NCBI GenBank assembly: GCA_900318915.1
Contig: ONMI01000046.1
Location: 1-50,792 of the forward strand
From: an uncultured Prevotellaceae bacterium
GTDB lineage: Bacteria > Bacteroidota > Bacteroidia > Bacteroidales > Bacteroidaceae
Direction: 5' to 3'
DNA length: 50,792 nucleotides
Below are positions 29,317 through 37,550 of the stretch, in pieces. The notes under the pieces were generated by a model. The model was not told the origin of the DNA. It saw only the letters and a list, made by a program, of their open reading frames with translations, and did not search any database. The stretch's first letter is position 1. Each line of letters starts with the position of its first letter. Both the position numbers and the translations under genes were made by a program.

Positions 29317-30803
29317 TTGAGGCGTTCTGGCAGCAGTTTGTCTACCATCCCGACGAGCCGATGATATTCTGCACATCGCTCTTCATCTTCCTGTTCGCAC
29401 TGTTCACACTGGTCTATGCCTTGCTGCGCCATCAGCTCACCGCAAGGCTCATCTTCGTCACGGCATTCTCCTATTATTTCTATTATAAGAGCAGCGGATT
29501 CTATTTCATCCTCCTCGCCGTGGTCACCTTGAGCGATTTCTTCCTGGCCGAATGCATCTACAACGACCTGCAGGAACGACCCGACGACAACCGGCGGCGC
29601 AAGCGCTATCTCGCGTTGAGCCTGCTCGTCGACCTCGGACTGTTGGCGTATTTCAAATATACCAATTTCTTCGTCGGCATGCTGGCGCAGATGGTGGGAC
29701 ACAATTTCCAGCCTTGGGACATCTTCCTGCCGGTGGGCATCAGCTTCTTTACCTTCCAGAGCATGAGTTATACGCTCGATGTCTACCGCGGACAGCTCAA
29801 ACCGCTCGACTCGCTGCTCGATTATGCTTTCTTCGTGTCCTTCTTCCCGCAACTCGTGGCGGGACCTATCGTGCGCGCACGCGACTTTGTGCCGCAGATA
29901 CGGCAGGTGCCCAGGGTGAGCCCGCGCATGAGGGCCTACGGCGTCTACTTCATCCTCGTCGGAGCACTCAAGAAGTGTGTCGTCAGCGATTATATCAGCA
30001 TCAATTTCGTCGACCGTGTCTTTGAGGATCCTACGCTCTATTCGGGACTGGAAATTCTCATGGGCATCTATGGCTATGCGCTGCAGATTTACTGCGACTT
30101 CAGCGGCTATAGCGACATGGCTATCGGCATCGCGCTCCTGCTCGGATTCGTGTTCAACAAAAACTTCGACGCGCCTTTCAAAAGCAGCAGCATCTCGCAG
30201 TTCTGGCACCGATGGCACATCTCTTTCTCTTCCTGGATAAGAGACTATCTCTATATCTTCGCGCTCGGCGGAAACAGAAAGGGAAAGGTGCGCACCTATG
30301 TCAACCTGATGATTACCATGCTCCTCGCCGGACTCTGGCACGGGGCAGCGCTCAATTATGTGGTGTGGGGCGGACTGCACGGCATCGCACTGTCGGCCCA
30401 CCGGTTCCTCCGCATGGATGTCCTTCACCGCGACCGGCATTACAGGCCCGTGGGATGGCGGCTGTGGGGGTCGGTTTTCCTGACCTTCCATTTCGTCTGC
30501 TTCACCTTCCTCTTCTTCCGCAATACGGATTTTTCCGTCACCTGGACTATGCTCTCTCGCCTCTTCACCGATTTCCATCCTGAGGTGCTGGGACAGTTGC
30601 TCTCTGGCTATGGATGGGTGGTCTTCGTTATGGCGCTGGGCTTCATCGGCCATTTCCTGCCCAAGAGATGGCTCGAGGAGGTGGTCAGTTTCCTCTACGG
30701 AGGCGGACTGCTGGCGCAGGGCATGGCGCTGGTCTTCGTCATCTGGCTCATCATACAGGTCAAGAGCAGTGAAATCATGCCTTTCATCTATTTCCAATTC
30801 TAA
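29313..30803 (+). CDS. MBOAT family membrane O-acyltransferase (AlgI-like)
   Basis: 496-aa polytopic protein, the length of AlgI/DltB-type enzymes, which pass acetyl or similar groups from the cytoplasm through the membrane to a periplasmic partner. Signature segments: VGISFFTFQSMSYTLDVYRG (about 148-167), FFPQLVAGPIVRA, SISQFWHRWHISFSSWIRDYLY (about 290-311) and MLLAGLWHGAALNYVVWGGLHG with the catalytic His near residue 343. Its ATG overlaps the upstream SGNH gene stop (ATGA), and a second SGNH gene follows after 13 bp. The three-gene set fits a surface O-acylation module. Confidence 0.94.
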   Translation: MIEAFWQQFVYHPDEPMIFCTSLFIFLFALFTLVYALLRHQLTARLIFVTAFSYYFYYKSSGFYFILLAVVTLSDFFLAECIYNDLQERPDDNRRRKRYLALSLLVDLGLLAYFKYTNFFVGMLAQMVGHNFQPWDIFLPVGISFFTFQSMSYTLDVYRGQLKPLDSLLDYAFFVSFFPQLVAGPIVRARDFVPQIRQVPRVSPRMRAYGVYFILVGALKKCVVSDYISINFVDRVFEDPTLYSGLEILMGIYGYALQIYCDFSGYSDMAIGIALLLGFVFNKNFDAPFKSSSISQFWHRWHISFSSWIRDYLYIFALGGNRKGKVRTYVNLMITMLLAGLWHGAALNYVVWGGLHGIALSAHRFLRMDVLHRDRHYRPVGWRLWGSVFLTFHFVCFTFLFFRNTDFSVTWTMLSRLFTDFHPEVLGQLLSGYGWVVFVMALGFIGHFLPKRWLEEVVSFLYGGGLLAQGMALVFVIWLIIQVKSSEIMPFIYFQF

Positions 30804-30816
30804 CGCTTATTCCACC

Positions 30817-31689
30817 ATGACCATGCTTTACCGCTTCCGATACCTCTTTTCCCTCTGTGCCTCGGCCCTCCTCTCCGTAGGCGCGGCACAGGCACAGCTG
30901 GTGCCGCACGTCAATTTTAAGTCGGGCAGCAAATACTATCAGCAGCGCACGGCGCAGTTTGAGCGTCAGATGCCCGTCGATTCTTCCATGGTGGTCATGC
31001 TCGGCGACAGCCATACCGAGGGGGGAGGCGACTGGAACCTGCTGCTCGGTACAGGAAATGTGGTCAACAGGGGCATCAACGGCGACCATGCACTGGGCAT
31101 CGAGGCGCGACTCTGCCAGGTGCTGCCGGGACAGCCCAAGGCGGTGTTCCTGCTCTGCGGGGCCAACGACCTGAGCTTCGGCCTCGCGGCCGAGACGGTG
31201 GCGGCGCGCATCTGCCATCTCATCGACACCATCTGCGCCTCGGCACCCCATACGCGCCTGGTGGTGCAGAGCCTGCTGCCCATCAATGAGTCGTTCGGCA
31301 GATGGAAAACACTCAAGGGGCGTACCGACGACATACCGGTGGTCAATACCATCATCGCCGGTCACTGCGCTGCCTTGAAAGTGCCGTTCCTCAACCTCTT
31401 CCCGCTCTTCACCAACGGCGAGGACAATGTCCTCGTCCGCGAACTCTGCAGCGACGGACTCCACCTCAACCACGACGGCTATGCGGTGTGGGCTGAGGCA
31501 CTGCAGCCGTATATCGACTGGGTCAATGGGGTGGGGGATGCCGGACTCTTCTTCAACGACATTTTCCAAGATGAACCGCCATCACCCGATGCCGGCGCTC
31601 CCGGCACCGCCTCACCCGATGCTGGCGCTCCCGGCACCCTTCTGCCCGATACGATGCCAGACGATGCCGTCTCTCCTGATGCCGAATAG
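30817..31689 (+). CDS. Secreted SGNH/GDSL hydrolase with repeated acidic tail
   Basis: 290 aa from the ATG at 30817 (a second Met lies two codons later); the longer upstream frame lies inside the MBOAT gene. Signal peptide MTMLYRFRYLFSLCASALLSVGAAQA. SGNH blocks: VMLGDSHTEGG with Ser65, Gly in block II, LCGANDLSFG with Asn, and CSDGLHLNHDGY with Asp/His near 213 and 216. It resembles acetylhydrolases and lysophospholipase-L1-like esterases. After the domain comes a tail with SPDAGAPGT twice, from a 27-nt near-perfect DNA repeat, then further Pro/Asp-rich sequence. As the last gene of the acylation cluster it may deacylate the product or act as a second transferase. Confidence 0.87.
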   Translation: MTMLYRFRYLFSLCASALLSVGAAQAQLVPHVNFKSGSKYYQQRTAQFERQMPVDSSMVVMLGDSHTEGGGDWNLLLGTGNVVNRGINGDHALGIEARLCQVLPGQPKAVFLLCGANDLSFGLAAETVAARICHLIDTICASAPHTRLVVQSLLPINESFGRWKTLKGRTDDIPVVNTIIAGHCAALKVPFLNLFPLFTNGEDNVLVRELCSDGLHLNHDGYAVWAEALQPYIDWVNGVGDAGLFFNDIFQDEPPSPDAGAPGTASPDAGAPGTLLPDTMPDDAVSPDAE

Positions 31690-31748
31690 ACGCTCCAACC
31701 AGAATGTTGTTGCAACCTATTTATTAACCATTAATTATATTGACGAAT

Positions 31749-32210
31749 ATGAAAAGATTTCTCCTAATGACGATGATGGTCTTCACGGCCTGCCTTTCCG
31801 TAAAGGCCCAGTGGGGACACAACTGGCTCACCGTCGTGGTCTACAACGACGGCTCGTTGGCGGGACGCTTTGTGCGTGAAACCGATTCTACCTATATTGC
31901 CAATCCCCTCGACTGGGAAGTGGAAGTGTCTAAATCAGAAGGTCGAAAGGAAGTGTGGAGCCCGGAAAAAGGGAAAGGCTTCGTAGTGCGTGCCGATGGT
32001 GTCAGAGGCAATATCAATGTGCGTAAGGGGCCGTCCACCCGCACTGCTATAGTTTCCACCATCACCGAGGCCGATGGCAAGAAAGATTATCCCGACTGCG
32101 CCTTCGACTGCCTGGGCAAGGTGGATAATTGGTACAAAATCAAAATCAAGGGCAAGATAGGCTATGTCCGTGAAGACCTCGTAGAATGGGCCGCCTACTA
32201 CGCCGATTAG
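31749..32210 (+). CDS. Small secreted SH3b-domain protein
   Basis: 153 aa, exported (MKRFLLMTMMVFTACLSVKAQ). The C-terminal half is a bacterial SH3 domain: GNINVRKGPSTRTAIVSTI, then DCLGKVDNWYKIKIKGKIGYVREDLVEW, which commonly binds peptidoglycan or other wall polymers. The N-terminal half (about 25-75) is uncharacterised. The ATG at 31749 is preferred over the in-frame TTG at 31740. It is 59 bp beyond the acylation cluster, across an AT-rich spacer, and could belong to it or be independent. A 9-bp tandem array and a strong terminator follow. Confidence 0.82.
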   Translation: MKRFLLMTMMVFTACLSVKAQWGHNWLTVVVYNDGSLAGRFVRETDSTYIANPLDWEVEVSKSEGRKEVWSPEKGKGFVVRADGVRGNINVRKGPSTRTAIVSTITEADGKKDYPDCAFDCLGKVDNWYKIKIKGKIGYVREDLVEWAAYYAD

Positions 32211-32230
32211 AAACCCCCTCCTACCATCCG

Positions 32231-32293
32231 ATTACTCCGATTATTCAGATTACTCAGATTACTCCGATTACTCCGATTATTCCGATTACTCCG
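32231..32293. repeat. 9-bp tandem repeat, seven units
   Basis: Seven contiguous 9-bp units of the form ATTACTCCG or close variants (ATTATTCAG, ATTACTCAG, ATTATTCCG) begin 20 bp after the SH3b gene stop and run up to the terminator. No frame in them belongs to a gene. Confidence 0.9.
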
Positions 32294-32300
32294 AAAAGAT

Positions 32301-32340
32301 AAAAAGCGGCTTGCTCCACCAAGAGCAAGCCGCTTTTTTT
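32301..32340. terminator. Bidirectional terminator between the SH3b gene and mscL
   Basis: A perfect 16-bp stem AAAAAGCGGCTTGCTC / GAGCAAGCCGCTTTTT around the loop CACCAA, with a T run on each strand, serves both convergent genes. Confidence 0.93.
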
Positions 32341-32357
32341 AAAACCCTATATAAGCG

Positions 32358-32768
32358 TTATTTCTTCTTCAGCAGGTCGCGAATCTCAGCGAGCAGCTCC
32401 TCCTGGGTGGGGCCGGCGGGAGCGGCAGGCTCCTCTTCCTTCTTCGGGGTGAGCTTGTTCATAGCCTTCACCATCAGGAAAATACAGAAGGCGATAATCA
32501 GGAAGTCGATGATGTTCTGGATGAAGGCACCGTATTTCAGAACAGCACCTGCCAGAGGCTCACCGCCGTCCGGAGAGGGAATCATCATCTTGTACTCCAG
32601 ACCCGAAAGGTCTACACCGCCAGTCAGCATACCGATGAAGGGCATCAGCACATCGTCAACCAGTGAAGTAACAATCTTGCCAAAAGCACCGCCGATGATC
32701 ACACCGACAGCCATGTCCATTACGTTGCCTTTCATGGCAAACTCTTTGAACTCTTTAAAAAATCCCAT
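32358..32768 (-). CDS. mscL: Large-conductance mechanosensitive channel
   Basis: 136-aa inner-membrane channel that opens under osmotic down-shock. It has the conserved N-terminal amphipathic helix and first membrane helix ([40 protein letters not shown], read in two parts), a periplasmic loop, the second helix ([24 protein letters not shown]) and a charged cytoplasmic end ([16 protein letters not shown]). Length is normal. Convergent with the SH3b gene and divergent from gapA. Confidence 0.97.
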   Translation of the reverse strand: MGFFKEFKEFAMKGNVMDMAVGVIIGGAFGKIVTSLVDDVLMPFIGMLTGGVDLSGLEYKMMIPSPDGGEPLAGAVLKYGAFIQNIIDFLIIAFCIFLMVKAMNKLTPKKEEEPAAPAGPTQEELLAEIRDLLKKK

Positions 32769-33118
32769 AATTAATCTTTTTTAATGAACGAAATAATAAT
32801 TAATAATGTTATATCCAGTTATGCGTAGCGCATAAAGATGTCGTTTTGTCAACTGCATTTTGCAATCTTCTGGCGGCAAACACTTTTTAACCGACCATTC
32901 TCGCTGCACAAGCCTTTTTTTGGTTTTATTAAGACTGTTGCGTATGCAAAATTAGAAAAAAATAGTAATTTTGTGCACGAAAACGGAAAAAAAATGTACC
33001 ACACCTCAAAATTTGGTCGGTTTGTAAACATTTATCACGTTTTTTAAGGCAAAAAGGTAATAAAAAGTGAATATTTAATTAAGATATTTTCAACCCTTTT
33101 AAATAAATTAAAATAAAA
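32769..33118. other. AT-rich divergent intergenic region between mscL and gapA
   Basis: 350 bp with two small symmetric signals: a perfect hairpin TTATGCG-TAG-CGCATAA (32819-32835), and an inverted pair CAAAATTA (32947-32954) / TAATTTTG (32966-32973), each of which reads as a -7 box TAATTTTG on opposite strands. Neither box has a well-spaced TTG partner, so promoter calls for gapA and mscL are tentative. If the plus box is used, gapA would have a leader of about 140 nt. No gene is visible. Confidence 0.5.
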
Positions 33119-34147
33119 ATGACAAAAGTAGCTATTAACGGCTTTGGCCGTATTGGTCGTCTCGCATTCCGTCAGATGTTCGAGGCTGAAGGTTATGAAG
33201 TGGTCGCTATCAACGACTTGACAAGCCCCAAAATGCTTGCTCACCTCCTCAAGTATGATACCTGCCAGGGTGGTTTCGCCGGCAAGTTCGGTGAGGGTAA
33301 GCACACCGTAGAGGCAACTGAGAACTCTATCATCGTTGATGGTCAGGAAATCACCATCTATGCTAAGCCCAATGCTGCTGAACTGCCTTGGGGTGAACTG
33401 GGCGTCGACGTAGTGCTCGAGTGCACCGGTTTCTATACCTCTAAGGAGAAAGCTTCTGCTCACATCCAGGCTGGTGCCAAGAAGGTGGTCATCTCCGCTC
33501 CCGCTGGCAAAGACCTCCCCACCATCGTGTACAATGTGAACCACACGACCCTGAAACCCGAAGATACCGTTATCTCCGCTGCTTCCTGCACCACCAACTG
33601 CCTCGCTCCCATGGCCGACGCACTCAACAAGTACGCTCCCATCTGCTCGGGCATCATGTCTACCATCCACGCTTACACCGGCGACCAGATGATTCTCGAC
33701 GGCCCGCAGCGCAAGGGTGACCTCCGTCGCAGCCGCGCCGGCGCTCAGAACATCGTTCCCAACTCCACCGGTGCTGCCAAGGCTATCGGTCTCGTTATTC
33801 CTGAGCTCAACGGCAAACTGATCGGTTCCGCACAGCGCGTTCCCACTCCCACCGGTTCTACCACTATCCTCATCGCTGTAGTGAAGGGTAAGGACATCAC
33901 CGTCGAGGGTATCAACGCTGCCATGAAGGCTGCTGCCAACGAGTCGTTCGGTTACAACGAGGATCCCATCGTTTCTTCCGATATCATCGGTATGAAGTTC
34001 GGTTCGCTCTTCGATGCTACCCAGACCATGGTTTCCCAGATCGACGAGGACACCTATCAGGTACAGGTCGTTTCCTGGTACGACAATGAGAACTCCTACA
34101 CTTCTCAGATGGTTCGCACCATCAAGTACCTCGCTGAGCTCAAATAA
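33119..34147 (+). CDS. gapA: Glyceraldehyde-3-phosphate dehydrogenase
   Basis: 342 aa; oxidises glyceraldehyde 3-phosphate with NAD+ in glycolysis. NAD-binding [14 protein letters not shown] at residues 6-19, catalytic Cys157 in [46 protein letters not shown] and the C-terminal [13 protein letters not shown]. Codon choice (many GGT, GCT and TCT codons) differs from neighbouring genes, as expected for a highly expressed protein. Followed by its own terminator, so it is probably a single-gene unit. Confidence 0.98.
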   Translation: MTKVAINGFGRIGRLAFRQMFEAEGYEVVAINDLTSPKMLAHLLKYDTCQGGFAGKFGEGKHTVEATENSIIVDGQEITIYAKPNAAELPWGELGVDVVLECTGFYTSKEKASAHIQAGAKKVVISAPAGKDLPTIVYNVNHTTLKPEDTVISAASCTTNCLAPMADALNKYAPICSGIMSTIHAYTGDQMILDGPQRKGDLRRSRAGAQNIVPNSTGAAKAIGLVIPELNGKLIGSAQRVPTPTGSTTILIAVVKGKDITVEGINAAMKAAANESFGYNEDPIVSSDIIGMKFGSLFDATQTMVSQIDEDTYQVQVVSWYDNENSYTSQMVRTIKYLAELK

Positions 34148-34171
34148 TATTGAACTTACAGCCATCATTAT

Positions 34172-34204
34172 AAAGCCGTCCGGAACCACCGGGCGGCTTT
34201 TTTG
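34172..34204 (+). terminator. Terminator of gapA
   Basis: AAAGCCGTCCGG pairs with CCGGGCGGCTTT (one G-T pair) around AACCA and is followed by TTTT, 24 bp after the gapA stop. Confidence 0.92.
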
Positions 34205-34298
34205 TCGATGGGTTGGCGCAGAGAACAATGGGCAACAACCTGCATCTACCGGCCGAAAGGCTCCAAACCCACGGCGTTAAGAAAAAATCGGCCTTTTC

Positions 34299-34331
34299 TT
34301 TGCCGTATGTCGGAAATAATTCGTAAGTTTG
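34299..34331 (+). promoter_or_regulatory. Promoter of miaA
   Basis: TTTG at 34299-34302, a 21-bp gap, and TAAGTTTG at 34324-34331. The expected start near 34337 nearly coincides with the first ATG at 34339, so the mRNA would have almost no leader, or translation starts at the ATG at 34348. Confidence 0.5.
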
Positions 34332-34338
34332 TCCTCCA

Positions 34339-35292
34339 ATGCAGCGAATGATTACCATACTCGGACCTACGGCGTGCGGCAAGACGGCTCTTGCCACAGC
34401 ACTCGCCGCCCGTCTGGATGGCGAAATCATCAGCGCCGACAGCCGGCAGGTGTACCGGCGCATGGACATCGGAACAGGGAAGGACCTGGCCGATTATCTC
34501 GTCGACGGAAAACACATTCCTTACCATCTCATCGATATCTGCGAGCCGGGCACCAAGTACAATCTCTTTGAGTATCAGCGCGATTTCCTCCATGCTTATG
34601 AGGATATCGTGGCAAGAGGCCGCCGGCCTGTACTCTGCGGGGGTACGGGGCTCTACCTCGAGGCGGTCATCAGGGGCTATCACCTATCACCGGTGCCGCA
34701 GAACGAAGCCTTGCGCCGGCAACTGGAGGAGAAGTCGATGGACGAACTCACCGCCATGCTCCGCAACCTGAAGGAGCAGAGCGGCAGCGCCATGCACAAC
34801 ACCACCGATGTCGACTCCAAACAGCGGGCCATCAGGGCCATCGAAATCGAACTGCACAACCTCGAGCAGCCGATGCCAGAACGGGAGGCTCCGGCTGTCG
34901 ACTCACTCATTGTGGGACTCGATGTGCCGCGCGATGTGCGGCGCGAGCGTATCACACGGCGGCTAAGAGACCGCCTCCAGCAGGGCATGGTCGAGGAGAT
35001 TCGCGGGCTGCTCGACAGCGGCATACCGGCCGATGACTTGATGTACTACGGTCTGGAATACCGCTATGTCACCGAGTTCGTGCTCGGCTTCACGTCCTAT
35101 GAGCAGATGTTCTCGCGCCTCGAAATCGCTATCCACCAGTTTGCCAAACGGCAGATGACGTGGTTCCGGGGCATGGAGCGCCGCGGCTGCGTCATCCACT
35201 GGATTGATGCCATGCAGCCGCTCGACAAAATGCTACAGGCGGTGATGGAACTCGACAAGAAAAATACTGCCTTTAATATCAAACAGAATTAA
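34339..35292 (+). CDS. miaA: tRNA dimethylallyltransferase
   Basis: 317 aa; adds a dimethylallyl group to A37 of tRNAs that read UNN codons. P-loop GPTACGKT at residues 9-16, DSRQVYRRMDIGTGK (substrate loop, about 35-49), GGTGLYLEAVIRG (about 101-113) and, near the C-terminus, YGLEYRYVTEFVLG and KRQMTWFRGM. Either Met1 or Met4 may be the start, because the promoter ends only 7 bp upstream. Its last codons, stop and downstream spacer form the 38-bp sequence found again at the uvrA 3' end. The next gene follows after 16 bp. Confidence 0.95.
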   Translation: MQRMITILGPTACGKTALATALAARLDGEIISADSRQVYRRMDIGTGKDLADYLVDGKHIPYHLIDICEPGTKYNLFEYQRDFLHAYEDIVARGRRPVLCGGTGLYLEAVIRGYHLSPVPQNEALRRQLEEKSMDELTAMLRNLKEQSGSAMHNTTDVDSKQRAIRAIEIELHNLEQPMPEREAPAVDSLIVGLDVPRDVRRERITRRLRDRLQQGMVEEIRGLLDSGIPADDLMYYGLEYRYVTEFVLGFTSYEQMFSRLEIAIHQFAKRQMTWFRGMERRGCVIHWIDAMQPLDKMLQAVMELDKKNTAFNIKQN

Positions 35293-35304
35293 TAGAACAC
35301 ACCT
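35267..35304 (+). repeat. 38-bp exact duplicate, copy 2 (miaA 3' end)
   Basis: Covers the last codons and stop of miaA plus most of the spacer before the lipid kinase gene. Identical to 101-138. This copy sits in its natural gene context, so it is the likely source. Confidence 0.85.
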
Positions 35305-35308
35305 ATAT

Positions 35309-36232
35309 ATGGCGGAAGACAACAAAAGATGGGGCATCGTCTACTGTCCCAAAACAGGGGTGGTCAACCCGAAGAAAAAGTGGGCACGCATCGAGAAATG
35401 CCTCAAGGAGAAGGGCGTCAGCTACGACCATGTGCAGAGCGAAAGCGCCAAAAGCGTGGAAAGGCTCGTCAAGATGATGATCAACAATGGCTATACCACC
35501 ATCATCATCGTAGGAGGCGACTCGGCGCTCAACGAGGCGGTCAACTGCCTCATGCACACCGACCGCGAGGTGAGAGAACAAATCACGCTCGGGGTGATAC
35601 CCAACGGCACCATGAACGATTTCGCCCGATTCTGGGACTTCCGCGATACTGAACTCGAAGACAACATCGAACGGCTGGTACGGCACCGTGTGCGAAAGGT
35701 GGATATCGGATGCATACGATACACCAACCAGCAGGGCGAACGCTGCCGGCGCTATTTCCTCAATTGCATCTGTATCGGATTGGTGGCCTCGGTCATGAAT
35801 CTGCGCAGAAGGGCGCACGGACTGCTTGGTGCTCTCTCTTTCATCCCTTCCTCGCTGCTCATGATCTTCCAGCGGCTGGAGTATAAGATGAGACTGCGCA
35901 TCGAGAGCGATGTCATCGACCGGAAGGTTATGACGGTGTGCATCGGCAACGCACGCGGATACGGATTCACACCCAATGCGGTGCCTTACAATGGGCTGCT
36001 CGATGTGTCCGTGGTATATCACCCGCAGGTCACACAGCTCATGGAGGGTTTCTACCTGCTCTACAGCGGAAAAATTCTCAACCACGGCAGCGTGCATCCT
36101 TACCGCACCAAGGAGGTGACGGTCGAAAAGGCTGAAAGGGCGCTCATCGGCATCGACGGACGTCTCATGAACGCTCCCGTGGGCACATTCAAAGTGCAGG
36201 TGGAACAGGAAGTGGTCAACTTCCTGATTTAA
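35309..36232 (+). CDS. Diacylglycerol kinase family protein (lipid kinase)
   Basis: 307 aa, similar to the YegS/DgkB group, which phosphorylates diacylglycerol or related lipids and feeds phospholipid turnover. The catalytic-domain glycine loop reads GGDSALNEA (residues 69-77) where GGDGTLNE is usual, followed by LGVIPNGTMNDFARFW (about 94-109). The C-terminal beta domain (RKVMTVCIGNARGYGFTPNAVPYNGLLDV, then VEKAERALIGIDGRL) is typical, including a family-like final segment. The Gly-to-Ser change in the loop may be tolerated, but activity should not be assumed. Probably co-transcribed with miaA. Confidence 0.87.
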   Translation: MAEDNKRWGIVYCPKTGVVNPKKKWARIEKCLKEKGVSYDHVQSESAKSVERLVKMMINNGYTTIIIVGGDSALNEAVNCLMHTDREVREQITLGVIPNGTMNDFARFWDFRDTELEDNIERLVRHRVRKVDIGCIRYTNQQGERCRRYFLNCICIGLVASVMNLRRRAHGLLGALSFIPSSLLMIFQRLEYKMRLRIESDVIDRKVMTVCIGNARGYGFTPNAVPYNGLLDVSVVYHPQVTQLMEGFYLLYSGKILNHGSVHPYRTKEVTVEKAERALIGIDGRLMNAPVGTFKVQVEQEVVNFLI

Positions 36233-36270
36233 AAGGTCATCATAGGGGAAAGGGTCGTCATAGGGCAAAT

Positions 36271-36558
36271 GTCCCTTTAACTTCCCTTTAACTTCCCTTT
36301 AACTTCCCTTTAACTTCCCTTTAAAACCACAAATGTCCCTTTAACTTCCCTTTAACTTCCCTTCAAAACCACAAATGTCCCTTTAACTTCCCTTTAACTT
36401 CCCTTTAACTTCCCTTTAAAACCACAAATGTCCCTTTAACTTCCCTTTAATTTCCCTTCAGAACCACAAATGTCCTTTTAACTTCCCTTTAACTTCCCTT
36501 TAACTTCCTTTTAACTCCCCTTTAACCTCCCTTTTAACCTCCCTTTAACTTCCCTTTA
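36271..36558. repeat. 11-bp polypyrimidine tandem array, about 23 units in five blocks
   Basis: Units of CTTCCCTTTAA, or close variants, are grouped in five blocks of 5, 3, 4, 3 and 8, the blocks separated by a spacer AACCACAAATG. One strand is almost pure pyrimidine apart from AA steps, with mirror symmetry in TTCCCTT. The array fills the gap between two convergent genes and touches the stop codon of the Crp-family gene. Units and spacer recur at 7400-7477. The spacing of 11 bp equals about one helical turn. Confidence 0.92.
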
Positions 36559-37278
36559 TTTAAACAGCTTCTCCTGCGAGATGGCCTGAAGGGCGTCTTC
36601 CTGCAGAATCTTTATCTTCTTGCCCTCTATCGCCACAGCGCCGTCTTCGGCCAGCGAGGCGAGCGTGCGGATGGCGTTGCTCGTCGTCATGTTCGACAGA
36701 CTGCCCAGGTCCTCCCGACTCAGATAGATGTTCAGCGTCTGGCCGTCGCTCTCCATGCCATACTGGCTCTTCAGAAACAGTAACGTCTCGGCCAGACGGG
36801 CACGAATGTGCTTCTGCGTGAGCGTCACCGTGCGGGTGTCCGAATGACCCAGGTGGATGGCCAAATGACGGATGAAGGAGATGCTCACCTCAGAGTTGGC
36901 CCTGATTACCTCCATCATCACCTCAGAGGGAATAAAGGCTATCACCGAGGGCTCAAGCGTGGTGGCAGTGCTGCTGTGAAGCTCGCCGGCAAAGTAGGCA
37001 CGGGCACCAAACAGCTCCACAGGCTTCACAACACGGATTATCTGGTTCCGGCCGCCTATGCCGTCCTTGAATACCTTCACCTTCCCGCGAAGCACCACCA
37101 GTATGTAGTGGGGCATGCTGCGGGCACTGTATATCACTTCTTGCTTGTTGAATTGACGCACTACCATGCGGGAGAGCAAAAGTGTTTCCTGAATGTCCGT
37201 CAGACTGGGCCACAATGTGCGGATGCCTTTTTCTATGCCGTCCAACTGAAAGCTCTTCTCTGTATCTTCTATCGTCAT
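36556..37278 (-). CDS. Crp/Fnr-family transcriptional regulator
   Basis: 240 aa. An N-terminal cyclic-nucleotide-binding-like beta barrel (about residues 25-145: VIYSARSMPHYILVVLRGKVKVFKDG, PVELFGARAYFAGELHSSTATTLEPS) is joined by the dimer helix (about 125-150) to a winged helix (about 165-225: RLAETLLFLKSQYG, LSREDLGSLSNMTTSNAIRTLASLAEDGAVAIEGKKI). It lacks the N-terminal Cys cluster of FNR, and no classical RxS cAMP-phosphate motif is evident, so the effector is unknown. A -7 box TAAATTTG (37338-37331) lies about 50 bp upstream. It diverges from the glycogen operon, a possible target. Confidence 0.88.
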   Translation of the reverse strand: MTIEDTEKSFQLDGIEKGIRTLWPSLTDIQETLLLSRMVVRQFNKQEVIYSARSMPHYILVVLRGKVKVFKDGIGGRNQIIRVVKPVELFGARAYFAGELHSSTATTLEPSVIAFIPSEVMMEVIRANSEVSISFIRHLAIHLGHSDTRTVTLTQKHIRARLAETLLFLKSQYGMESDGQTLNIYLSREDLGSLSNMTTSNAIRTLASLAEDGAVAIEGKKIKILQEDALQAISQEKLFK

Positions 37279-37330
37279 CTTATAAGGCTTTTCATATATA
37301 TGGAAGGGGCGCTAATCACCCCAATGACCG

Positions 37331-37338
37331 CAAATTTA
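37331..37338 (-). promoter_or_regulatory. -7 box of the Crp-family gene
   Basis: CAAATTTA on the plus strand reads TAAATTTG on the minus strand, fitting TANNTTTG. No well-placed TTG partner was found. Confidence 0.35.
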
Positions 37339-37428
37339 CAATTTTTTCACAAATCGGGAAATATTTCTCTGTTAAAAAATCTCCTCTGCGGCTTTTTCTT
37401 TTCCTATTAAGAAAAAATAGGGCGAATA

Positions 37429-37460
37429 TTTTGTATTAAATGCAAAAATTATTACCTTTG
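37429..37460 (+). promoter_or_regulatory. Promoter of the glycogen operon
   Basis: TTTTG ending at 37433, a 19-bp gap, and TACCTTTG at 37453-37460. Transcription would start near 37467, giving a leader of about 84 nt before the ATG at 37551. Confidence 0.72.
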
Positions 37461-37550
37461 AGCAAAATTTACACCTCATCAATGTGAGGTGCGGATTTTG
37501 ATGTTACTAACTAATGAAAAATATTTATTTCAAACCTTAATAGAACAACT

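Noticed and set aside
36271-36558. Possible CRISPR array
   Set aside because: Units are only 11 bp and contiguous, spacers are identical to each other, and no cas genes are present.
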